From JADKBO01 sp965230345 (GTDB lineage: Bacteria; Bacteroidota; Bacteroidia; Chitinophagales; Saprospiraceae): a stretch of 64,000 nucleotides of DNA. Shown piece by piece: positions 55,162 to 61,977 of the stretch. The stretch covers positions 806,001 through 870,000 of the forward strand of contig CBDDKR010000002.1 in assembly GCA_965230345.1 (NCBI GenBank), read 5' to 3'. The position numbers and the translations under genes are program-made. The notes beneath the pieces are model-generated. The model did no database searches, had not been told where the DNA came from, and saw only the letters and a list, made by a program, of their open reading frames with translations. Every line of letters begins with the position of its first letter. Within the stretch, counting starts at the first letter, position 1.

Positions 55162-55716
55162 ATGGCTCTAACTGAATCAAACATGATGCCCCTTGGAGAA
55201 GTTGCTCCAGACTTTTCTTTATTGGATACAGTTTCGAATAATACCCTGTCTTTATCTGATGTTAAAGGCAATAAAGGAACAGTAGTCTTATTCTTATGTA
55301 ATCATTGTCCATATGTGATTCACATCAATAGTGAGCTAGTCAAGATTGCTAACGAATATATGGAAAAAGGAATAGGCTTTGTTGCTATAAGCTCTAATGA
55401 TGTCGCTAATTACCCAGATGATTCACCAGATAAAATGTCTATTGTTGCCAAAGTATTACAATATCCCTTCCCTTATTTATATGATGAGAGTCAGGATGTG
55501 GCTAAAGCTTATGATGCAGCTTGTACACCAGATATTTTTGTCTTTGACGATCAATCAAAATTGTACTACAGAGGAAGGTTAGATGGCTCTAGACCAGGGA
55601 ATGATATTCCCTTAAATGGTGAAGATTTGCGAAATGCCTTAAATCTGCTTGTAGAACAAAAAAGTAGACCAGAAACCCAAATTCCAAGTGCAGGATGCAA
55701 TATTAAGTGGAAATAA
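55162..55716 (+). CDS. Thioredoxin-fold redoxin (AhpC/TSA-like)
   Basis: The 184-residue protein begins PLGEVAPDFSLLDTVSNN and has the active-site-like CNHCPYV segment (about residues 51-57), where the CxxC cysteines are kept. It matches the cytoplasmic redoxin group with AhpC/TSA fold; no signal peptide is visible. The C-terminus ends with a cysteine motif (PSAGCNIKWK) seen in the same group. It likely acts as a thiol oxidoreductase or peroxidase. Confidence 0.88.
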   Translation: MALTESNMMPLGEVAPDFSLLDTVSNNTLSLSDVKGNKGTVVLFLCNHCPYVIHINSELVKIANEYMEKGIGFVAISSNDVANYPDDSPDKMSIVAKVLQYPFPYLYDESQDVAKAYDAACTPDIFVFDDQSKLYYRGRLDGSRPGNDIPLNGEDLRNALNLLVEQKSRPETQIPSAGCNIKWK

Positions 55717-55806
55717 AGGTTATATGGCTGCAAACTTTAAGATGATATTAAGAAACTCTTAGGAGTCTTTACCTGTCTTTAGTATAACGAAGAACAAACA
55801 AAGTTT

Positions 55807-55814
55807 TACTTTTG
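55807..55814 (+). promoter_or_regulatory. Predicted -7 box of the ompH pair
   Basis: TACTTTTG matches TAnnTTTG, 57 bases upstream of the ATG at 55872. The longer distance leaves room for a leader of about 50 bases. Confidence 0.42.
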
Positions 55815-55871
55815 CAGTAAGAATGTTTCTTTGTAGATCTAAACATTTATTAATTTTTGAAAAGTACTATT

Positions 55872-56381
55872 ATGAAAAACATATTATTTGCACTGACAAT
55901 TGTCGCTTTCGGACTAAACACTGGTGTTTCTCAAAGAATTGCTATAGTAGATATCAATACGGTATTAGATGCTGTTCCTGAATACAAAATTGCTGAAAAA
56001 GAAATAGATCGAATCGCAGCTGAATGGAGACAACAAATCTCTAAGGAATACGATGCAATTAAGTCTATGTATAACAAATATCAAGCAGAACAAGTGTTGT
56101 TGAGTGAAGATGCCAAAGTCGAAAGAGAAAATGAAATCATTAAAAAAGAAGAAGAAGTAAGAGAGTTGCAAAAACTAAAGTTTGGACCAGAGGGGGAGTT
56201 GTTTAAGAAAAGACAACAAATGATTACACCTATTCAGGATAAAGTTTTTAATGCCATCAACGATTATGCTTCAGATAGAGGATTTGATTTGATATTCGAC
56301 AAATCAGGTTCAGCTGGACTCCTATTTACTTCTGATGAATTTGACAAAACTCAGGATATAATAAATCGAGTTAAGAGATAA
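55872..56381 (+). CDS. OmpH/Skp-family periplasmic chaperone (first of pair)
   Basis: From the ATG at 55872 (MKNILFALTIVAFGLNTGVSQRIAIVDINTVLDAVPEY) the protein is 169 residues with a signal peptide, a coiled-coil body (about residues 45-115) and the C-terminal strand segment FDLIFDKSGSAGLLFTSDEFDKT, the OmpH/Skp pattern. It binds unfolded outer membrane proteins in the periplasm. An earlier ATG at 55857 would add five residues. The gene is followed 29 bases later by a second copy. Confidence 0.9.
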   Translation: MKNILFALTIVAFGLNTGVSQRIAIVDINTVLDAVPEYKIAEKEIDRIAAEWRQQISKEYDAIKSMYNKYQAEQVLLSEDAKVERENEIIKKEEEVRELQKLKFGPEGELFKKRQQMITPIQDKVFNAINDYASDRGFDLIFDKSGSAGLLFTSDEFDKTQDIINRVKR

Positions 56382-56410
56382 GGATCTATTTAATTTTACA
56401 ATATTAGAAA

Positions 56411-56908
56411 ATGAAAAAACTCACATTATCACTTATAGTATTATTCGCCTTAAGTATTGGACTACAAGCTCAAAAATACGGCTATATTAATACCCAAGAA
56501 CTAATTATTGGATTGCCTGAAGTAAAAGAGGCAAATCTAGTCATCGAACAAATGAAAGATTCTTTGACAGCTAAAGGTCAATCCATGGTCTTATCACTAC
56601 AAAGTAAATACAAAGACCTTGAATCAAGAGTTAATGAGATTTCTCCAAATCAACTTAACAAAGAAAAACAGACTTTACAACAAGAAGAACTTGCTTTGCA
56701 ACAGTTTGATCAATCAAGCCAACAATTGATTCTACAAAAATCTGAAGAGTTATTGAATCCTATTCAGAACAAAATCAATGTTGCCATTCAAGAGGTTGCT
56801 AAAGAGGGCGGTTACGTTTATATCTTTGACGCAGGTGTTGGAAATATTTTATATGCAGATGAGTCCACTGACATTTCTGAATTAGTACTTGCTAAACTAA
56901 ATATGTAG
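56411..56908 (+). CDS. OmpH/Skp-family periplasmic chaperone (second of pair)
   Basis: The 165-residue protein has a signal peptide (MKKLTLSLIVLFALSIGLQAQ), a YGYINTQELIIGLPEVKEA start to the mature part, a glutamine-rich coiled coil (residues about 50-115) and the KEGGYVYIFDAGVGNILYAD strand. This is the same fold as the preceding gene with much sequence divergence, a pairing common in Bacteroidota next to outer membrane assembly genes. A strong terminator follows. Confidence 0.91.
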   Translation: MKKLTLSLIVLFALSIGLQAQKYGYINTQELIIGLPEVKEANLVIEQMKDSLTAKGQSMVLSLQSKYKDLESRVNEISPNQLNKEKQTLQQEELALQQFDQSSQQLILQKSEELLNPIQNKINVAIQEVAKEGGYVYIFDAGVGNILYADESTDISELVLAKLNM

Positions 56909-56933
56909 AATACTTATCTAAAGAATAATTTAT

Positions 56934-56975
56934 AAAAGAGGTTGTAATGTGAAAATTACAACCTCTTTTAGTTTT
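56934..56975 (+). terminator. Rho-independent terminator after the ompH pair
   Basis: A perfect 15-base inverted repeat (arms 56934-56948 and 56955-56969) with a 6-base loop is followed by a T-rich stretch (AGTTTT). It ends 61 bases downstream of the stop codon. It is the clearest terminator in the window. Confidence 0.88.
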
Positions 56976-57037
56976 AAGGCCATAATCCTTGATTTTTAAG
57001 CAAATCAAACTATAAACATTACTAATCCCTCATTATT

Positions 57038-57051
57038 TTGATATAAGTCAA
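57038..57051 (+). promoter_or_regulatory. FNR-geometry operator, copy 1
   Basis: TTGATATAAGTCAA is a near-perfect 14-base palindrome (half-site TTGAC/T, 4-base centre). It is centred at 57044.5, 36.5 bases before the last base of the -7 box at 57074-57081. This places it near -41 from the likely start of transcription, the position of class II activators. Confidence 0.7.
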
Positions 57052-57073
57052 AAATAATAATTTGCATTACTCA

Positions 57074-57081
57074 TAATTTTG
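57074..57081 (+). promoter_or_regulatory. Predicted -7 box of the small membrane gene trio
   Basis: TAATTTTG matches TAnnTTTG, 19 bases upstream of the ATG at 57101. The weak -33 region agrees with activator dependence. Confidence 0.6.
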
Positions 57082-57100
57082 CACACAAATTGTGTTGATT

Positions 57101-57391
57101 ATGAATAAGTCTTCCTTATTAAAGAAACTACGCGATGCGCAAAAAAAGAAACCTCTACTTATTAAGTGGAGACCCATTCTTGCACTAATAGGCATTTACA
57201 TCATATTTTTTATAGACATTCAATGGTTGTGGGGAGTCCTATTTCTTTATTGGGTTGTCCCTGATTTAATATCTGGAGTTACTTACTTCATGGAACCGAT
57301 TTCTAAGCAAAAGAATCCAATGTTATACTGGTCGATCGTCATCAGTTGGATATTGATGTCCATCCTTTCTTTCTATACATTATTTACATAA
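57101..57391 (+). CDS. Small membrane protein of unknown function (paralogue of the gene at 58260)
   Basis: From the ATG at 57101 (MNKSSLLKKLRDAQKKKPLLIKW) the protein is 96 residues with two or three predicted membrane helices: residues about 26-42, a WLWGVLFLYWVVPDLI segment, and 75-95. The segment VTYFMEPISKQKNPMLYWSIVISW matches IHFVETIKKDQSPKFYWIVVVF in the small protein at 58260, so the two are distant paralogues. I do not recognise a family. It is the first gene of a three-gene unit. Confidence 0.72.
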   Translation: MNKSSLLKKLRDAQKKKPLLIKWRPILALIGIYIIFFIDIQWLWGVLFLYWVVPDLISGVTYFMEPISKQKNPMLYWSIVISWILMSILSFYTLFT

Positions 57392-57405
57392 TTCAGCGCC
57401 TACAG

Positions 57406-58251
57406 ATGTCCAATTTTTCAATAAAATCTATATTCCTCCAATTCAAATGGAAGATTTCCTTTACTTTCTTATTGTTGTTGTTGGAGAATGCTTCGAAGGT
57501 TTTACAACCATTTGTCTTAGGACTTGCGATTAATGATTTAATTGCTGGAGAAAACAGAGGATTGTGGATGTTCTGTGCTTTATATCTTATCAGCTTCATA
57601 ATTGGCACTGTAAGACGGTATTATGATACACGTGCTTATACGAGCATTTATACTGAAGTAGCATCAAACATCGCCCAAATTCAAAATGATAAAAATGTCC
57701 CCATTTCTAACATCGCCGCCCGAAGTGCTTTAGTTAAAGAATTAGTAGACTTTTTTGAACATGATATTACTCAAGGATTTACTTCATTAATAGGTGTTAT
57801 TGGGGCATTGGTAATGCTTGCAATCTTCGATGTTTGGATATTCATGGGGTGTCTTTTAACCATCATATTGATAATCATAATTTATAGTTTAAGTAACCAT
57901 AAAATTTATGATTTTAATCTAAAACTAAATGACGAATTAGAGCATAGAATTGATGTTTTAGAGAGCCGACAGTCGTCATCTATTTTTAATCATTTTAAGA
58001 ATATTTCCAAATGGATGGTTAAGTTATCCGATATTGAAACGGTCAATTTTGGAATAATTGAAATCTTATTATTCACACTTGCAATTTTCACCTTGTACCT
58101 TTCTGCAAGCGCGGTAGATGCCACAGCTGGTGGTATTTTTTCAGCTCTGACTTATGTCTTAGAATTCTCCGAAGGTGTTTTTATGTTGCCAATCCTATTC
58201 CAACAAGTGATTAGGCTTAAAGAGATCAGCTCAAGACTAAGAAATATATAA
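57406..58251 (+). CDS. ABC-transporter-type six-helix membrane protein without an ATPase domain
   Basis: From the ATG at 57406 (MSNFSIKSIFLQFKWKISF) the protein is 281 residues, starting like an ABC exporter membrane domain (FTFLLLLLENASKVLQPFVLGLAINDLI). It has the RYYDTRAYTSIYTEVASNIAQIQ and SRQSSSIFNHF segments typical of such domains and about six helices. There is no nucleotide-binding domain in frame or downstream, and no separate ATPase gene in the neighbourhood. It is 14 bases downstream of one small membrane gene and 8 bases upstream of another. It may be a lone transporter half that borrows an ATPase or have another role. Confidence 0.8.
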   Translation: MSNFSIKSIFLQFKWKISFTFLLLLLENASKVLQPFVLGLAINDLIAGENRGLWMFCALYLISFIIGTVRRYYDTRAYTSIYTEVASNIAQIQNDKNVPISNIAARSALVKELVDFFEHDITQGFTSLIGVIGALVMLAIFDVWIFMGCLLTIILIIIIYSLSNHKIYDFNLKLNDELEHRIDVLESRQSSSIFNHFKNISKWMVKLSDIETVNFGIIEILLFTLAIFTLYLSASAVDATAGGIFSALTYVLEFSEGVFMLPILFQQVIRLKEISSRLRNI

Positions 58252-58259
58252 TATTCAAT

Positions 58260-58499
58260 ATGATCTACTGGAAAACAAAATTGACCTTCTTTTTGATGAC
58301 CCTAGCTATTTGGTTTAATTGGGATTGGTTCTGGGCTGTCTTAATATTTCTAGGGCTCCTAAATACCTTATTAACAGATGAGATTCACTTTGTTGAAACC
58401 ATAAAAAAGGATCAATCTCCTAAATTCTATTGGATAGTCGTAGTTTTTATGAGTTCGTACTCTATTCTATTAATACTTCAATACTTAAAATGGATCTAA
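58260..58499 (+). CDS. Small membrane protein of unknown function
   Basis: The 79-residue protein has two predicted helices (about residues 6-35 and 56-76) rich in tryptophan (WFNWDWFWAVLIF). The stretch EIHFVETIKKDQSPKFYWIVVVF resembles the protein encoded at 57101-57391. Function unknown. It closes the three-gene unit. Confidence 0.7.
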   Translation: MIYWKTKLTFFLMTLAIWFNWDWFWAVLIFLGLLNTLLTDEIHFVETIKKDQSPKFYWIVVVFMSSYSILLILQYLKWI

Positions 58500-58519
58500 T
58501 GATTCAAATTTTGGACTTT

Positions 58520-58533
58520 TTGATATAGGTCAA
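58520..58533 (+). promoter_or_regulatory. FNR-geometry operator, copy 2
   Basis: TTGATATAGGTCAA differs from copy 1 at one base. Its centre (58526.5) is again 36.5 bases before the last base of the -7 box at 58556-58563. Confidence 0.7.
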
Positions 58534-58555
58534 AACCTCAGTGCAACTTTCATAG

Positions 58556-58563
58556 TATTTTTG
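58556..58563 (+). promoter_or_regulatory. Predicted -7 box of the DUF2147-Rieske unit
   Basis: TATTTTTG matches TAnnTTTG, 17 bases upstream of the ATG at 58581. Confidence 0.6.
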
Positions 58564-58580
58564 AATAAAACACTTATAAA

Positions 58581-58952
58581 ATGAGAATATTATATCTAAT
58601 AATGGTTCTAATTCCCATTGCCGGTTCTGGTCAATCAAACTTTACAGGAACTTGGCAAGTTAATGACGAACATAGTACAGCAACTTATGAGATATTTCAA
58701 CATGAAAGTGTCTACTATGGTATGGTACACTATTACAAAGACAAAGATGTAGAACATCACGGCAAAAATTCGGAAGCTGATATATTTATAACAGATGTAC
58801 TCCTTGAAGGCAAAAATGCCAATGGTACGATCTATCTTTTCGATGGATCCTCTTATCCTATTCATTTTCGCCTATTAAAGGATTCCCTTAAGGTCACTAT
58901 TGATCTCAAAGGTGCTACCCATACAGAAATTTGGAAACGACCTAAACAATAA
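58581..58952 (+). CDS. DUF2147-like secreted protein
   Basis: The 123-residue protein has a signal peptide (MRILYLIMVLIPIAGSGQS) and the DUF2147-type core: FTGTWQVNDEHSTATYEIFQHESVYYGMVHYY, then LEGKNANGTIYLFDGSSYPIHF and a GATHTEIWKR ending. Members are small periplasmic or outer-membrane proteins of unknown function. It begins the unit containing the Rieske oxygenase and ends 5 bases before it. Confidence 0.85.
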   Translation: MRILYLIMVLIPIAGSGQSNFTGTWQVNDEHSTATYEIFQHESVYYGMVHYYKDKDVEHHGKNSEADIFITDVLLEGKNANGTIYLFDGSSYPIHFRLLKDSLKVTIDLKGATHTEIWKRPKQ

Positions 58953-58957
58953 TAATT

Positions 58958-60157
58958 ATGAAACAACAGATGATGCATGCTTTGCCTGTCAAAGCATATA
59001 CCTCTCAAGAGTGGTTTGAACAAGAAATGAAAACCATTTTCAGTACCACATGGCAATTTGCCGGATATGTGGAAGATGTCATAAACCCAGGAGATTATAT
59101 CTCCGTACAAGCTGGTCTTAACAATATATTTATTGTCAAAGGACGTGACAATAGGCTACGAGCGTTTCATAATATCTGTCGACATCGTGGCACACAACTT
59201 CTTAGAGCTGTAGGTAAATCTAAAAAAGCCATTACTTGTCCATACCATGATTGGACATATGACCTCGAAGGCAACTTGATTAGTCTTCCAAAAAAAGAAG
59301 AAGAATTCCCTGAGCTCAACAAACAGGAATTGCATAAATGCGATTTGAATTTACATGAAGCTTCTGTAGATATATTCAAAGGGATGCTTTTCGTTCATCC
59401 AGATAAAAATGCCCCAAGTATTAAATCATTCTTTGGTGAGGTAGAACCTTATCTTGGACCACATGTACCAGAAGAGTTGATAGAATTTAAAAATGACGAT
59501 GGCAGCGCATTTTACTCTAAAGAGATTAATGCAAATTGGAAGATCATTGTAGAGAACTATATCGATCATTATCATCTAGCACACCTTCATGAAAACACCT
59601 TAAACATGTACGATCATGAAAAGGCTGAATTTGGCTGGGTTGGTCCTCATTATTGGTTTTATGAACCCTTAGTAGAAGATTACGCTAAAGACCTTCAAAA
59701 CGCATCTCCTTTCCCTGTAATGGATAAGATGACCGAAGAGACATTAGGAGCATATGTTCCATGGTTGTTTCCCAACATCGGATTGACCGAAAGTGAAAGT
59801 GCTTGGAATACTTTTCACGTTCTGCCACTTGCTCCAGACAAAACATTGGTAACCATTCGGTCAAAAACCATGAATGTAAGTGAATGGGAGTATACCAAAC
59901 AAGCCACCAAATCTGCAATGAGTAGTGTGTGGAGCAAATATGGAAACAAGGCCAAATACGAAAGTGACGATCCTTTTGACCCCATGGCTTCAGGTGACTT
60001 CATGTTAGAAGATATCTATGCTTGCGAACAACAGCAAAAATCTTTGAGTTCACCATACTTTTCAGTCGGGGCAGTAGCAGAGAAAGGAGAATACGCCATT
60101 GTTCGTTTTCAGGAAGAAGTCTTAAAATGGATGAAAAATAACCAAGCAAAAATATGA
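58958..60157 (+). CDS. Rieske [2Fe-2S] oxygenase, alpha-type subunit
   Basis: The 399-residue protein has the Rieske motif CRHRGTQLL...CPYHDW (C-x-H and C-x2-H, about residues 71-92) and the mononuclear iron site NWKIIVENYIDHYHLAHLH (about residues 192-210). These are the standard features of ring-hydroxylating/demethylating oxygenases. The length and the N-terminal AYTSQEWFEQEMKTIFSTTWQFAGY resemble the glycine betaine/choline monooxygenase group more than aromatic dioxygenases, though the substrate is unknown. It overlaps its reductase gene by 4 bases. Confidence 0.92.
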   Translation: MKQQMMHALPVKAYTSQEWFEQEMKTIFSTTWQFAGYVEDVINPGDYISVQAGLNNIFIVKGRDNRLRAFHNICRHRGTQLLRAVGKSKKAITCPYHDWTYDLEGNLISLPKKEEEFPELNKQELHKCDLNLHEASVDIFKGMLFVHPDKNAPSIKSFFGEVEPYLGPHVPEELIEFKNDDGSAFYSKEINANWKIIVENYIDHYHLAHLHENTLNMYDHEKAEFGWVGPHYWFYEPLVEDYAKDLQNASPFPVMDKMTEETLGAYVPWLFPNIGLTESESAWNTFHVLPLAPDKTLVTIRSKTMNVSEWEYTKQATKSAMSSVWSKYGNKAKYESDDPFDPMASGDFMLEDIYACEQQQKSLSSPYFSVGAVAEKGEYAIVRFQEEVLKWMKNNQAKI

Positions 60158-61236
60158 TGAAAAACGAGTTCTATCCACTTACCATTAGTGAAGTAAAGAC
60201 ACTAACAAAAGACGCGGTTTCCTTGTCTTTTCACCTCACTAAAGACATATACGAAACGTTTAACTGGTACCCAGGACAATACCTTACACTGAAGTTTAAC
60301 ATCAATGGATCAGAAGAACGTAGATCCTACTCCATCTGTAGTTCTCCTTACTCGAAAGAAGCCATTACAGTCGCAGTTAAACGAGTGCAAGGTGGTCTTA
60401 TTTCGAATTACATCAATGACAATATTAACGTTGGTGACGTTATAGATGTACTTCCTCCTTCAGGAAATTTTTATGCTTCAATCCAAAAGGAGAACTACAA
60501 ATCATACTATCTTTTTGCTGCAGGTAGTGGTATTACTCCAATACTTTCTATACTTCAAAGTGCACTCATCGAAGAACCTAATAGTCACGTATATTTGATG
60601 TATGGAAATAGGGATAGGGATAGTGTTATGTTTCACGATAAATTATTGGAAATTCAAAACGCATATTCTGAACGATTTGTAATGGTTCACCACTTAAGTA
60701 AACCTAAAAGCAGTTGGAGTGACTTGTGGAAAACTAAAGACGAAAAAGGATTCAGAAAGGGCAGAATAGATTCAAAGTCTATCCATTCCTTTATTGATGA
60801 ATTTCCCCCATACGCTCAGAATACCGCTTATTTTATCTGTGGACCTGCTGAAATGATTTTATCTACGAAGGAAGCATTGAAAAGCATTGATGTCCCAGAA
60901 AATCGAATCAAAATTGAATATTTCGGAACACCTAGTAATTCAGATTCAATACAAGGAATCGAAAATGCATCTTTGAAAGCAACACTACGGGGTAAAAAAG
61001 TACAAACTCATATAGAAAAAGGATCAACGATCCTAAGAGCTCTAATTAAAGAAGGAAAAAATCCACCTTATTCCTGTGAAGGAGGAGTCTGTTCTACTTG
61101 TGTTTGTAAGTTAGTAAAGGGAAAGGTTCATATGAAAAACAATCTTTCATTAGATGAAAAAGATGTGGCTAATGGACTAATCTTAAGTTGTCAAAGTATT
61201 CCTCTTTCTGATGAAATTGAAGTTGAATACCAATAA
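60154..61236 (+). CDS. Ferredoxin reductase with C-terminal 2Fe-2S domain (Rieske oxygenase partner)
   Basis: The 360-residue protein contains an FAD-binding domain (RRSYSICSSPY, about residues 56-66), an NAD-binding domain (AAGSGITPILSIL, GPAEMIL) and a plant-type ferredoxin C-terminus with CEGGVCSTCVC and LILSCQS. This is the PaaE/VanB-like layout. It passes electrons from NAD(P)H to the Rieske protein encoded just upstream, with a 4-base overlap. Confidence 0.93.
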   Translation: MMKNEFYPLTISEVKTLTKDAVSLSFHLTKDIYETFNWYPGQYLTLKFNINGSEERRSYSICSSPYSKEAITVAVKRVQGGLISNYINDNINVGDVIDVLPPSGNFYASIQKENYKSYYLFAAGSGITPILSILQSALIEEPNSHVYLMYGNRDRDSVMFHDKLLEIQNAYSERFVMVHHLSKPKSSWSDLWKTKDEKGFRKGRIDSKSIHSFIDEFPPYAQNTAYFICGPAEMILSTKEALKSIDVPENRIKIEYFGTPSNSDSIQGIENASLKATLRGKKVQTHIEKGSTILRALIKEGKNPPYSCEGGVCSTCVCKLVKGKVHMKNNLSLDEKDVANGLILSCQSIPLSDEIEVEYQ

Positions 61237-61437
61237 CTCTAGATCTTTCTATTCTCTATTTAAAACAAAAGAAATTCGCTTTTAGAATATTTTAAAGTGT
61301 GATGATTTTAATTGTCTGTTCTATGGTCTTAATATTCTGATTTGATTAAGAAGATTGTTCGATTTGCCGTTATCAGAGTGATTGGGATTCTCTAGAACAA
61401 AATTTCTATCACATCAATGGTTTGGTTTAATAATACT

Positions 61438-61477
61438 TTGTGCCGAGAAGAACCTTTTCTTTTTGGCACAATGTTTT
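61438..61477 (+). terminator. Possible terminator after the Rieske unit
   Basis: Arms TTGTGCC (61438-61444) and GGCACAA (61465-61471) enclose a partly paired stretch and are followed by TGTTTTT. The structure sits about 200 bases beyond the last stop codon, so it may only be a chance hairpin. Confidence 0.4.
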
Positions 61478-61647
61478 TCGGTCCAGATTATGTCTTGAAA
61501 CTTAGTTCTGTGTACAGAAAATAGTTTCAGCTCGGGATAGGTGCTTTAACACATAATGCGGGTTAATCTATTTAAGAATCGTTTTTTAGAAAATACACCT
61601 TTAGATAACTTTCTTGACTTCTCTTTGATCTAAACTTTTTTACCAAT

Positions 61648-61810
61648 GAAGTGATTTAAAAACTGTGTTCAAGAGCGGCATTAACTGCTTGGAAGTCAGA
61701 TCAATCCGAAAATTCTTTTGCATAGCCAAAGCTATGGAAATTAACTTTTGGGCAGAGCTTGGATTTCATTGAGTTGATTCTAGCATTAGGATATAGTTTT
61801 AAATCACTTC
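61648..61810. repeat. 163-base palindromic element with terminal inverted repeats
   Basis: The ends are a 17-base left arm (61648-61664) and a 16-base right arm (61795-61810) that match except for one extra A. The centre has a perfect 6-base-pair hairpin (61721-61726 with 61731-61736, loop CAAA). No coding content is visible. A MITE-like remnant or structured RNA are both possible; only one copy was seen in this window. Confidence 0.5.
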
Positions 61811-61911
61811 AATAATCAGGATTTCTAATTCCAACATATTGTCAAGTATTAATATCACTTAATTCATATGATTGAGTAAACCCCAAAGTCTTTTTCCTTC
61901 TTCCATGTTTT

Positions 61912-61925
61912 TTGACATAAGTCAA
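61912..61925 (+). promoter_or_regulatory. FNR-geometry operator, copy 3
   Basis: TTGACATAAGTCAA is a perfect TTGAC/GTCAA palindrome around ATAA. Its centre (61918.5) is once more 36.5 bases before the last base of the -7 box at 61948-61955. Confidence 0.7.
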
Positions 61926-61947
61926 ATAAACCTTGAATTCAAAATAA

Positions 61948-61955
61948 CAATTTTG
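61948..61955 (+). promoter_or_regulatory. Predicted -7 box of the DUF1800 gene
   Basis: CAATTTTG differs from TAnnTTTG at one base. It lies 22 bases upstream of the ATG at 61978. Confidence 0.5.
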
Positions 61956-61977
61956 CTCTGTATTCAATATAAAAACT

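Larger units (their letters stand above)
61237..61977. other. Large intergenic region with hairpin elements and the third operator
   Basis: This 741-base stretch has no convincing gene. It holds a terminator-like hairpin near 61438-61471, a 163-base palindromic element at 61648-61810, and the third FNR-geometry operator at 61912-61925 with its -7 box. The rest has no structure I can name. Confidence 0.7.
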
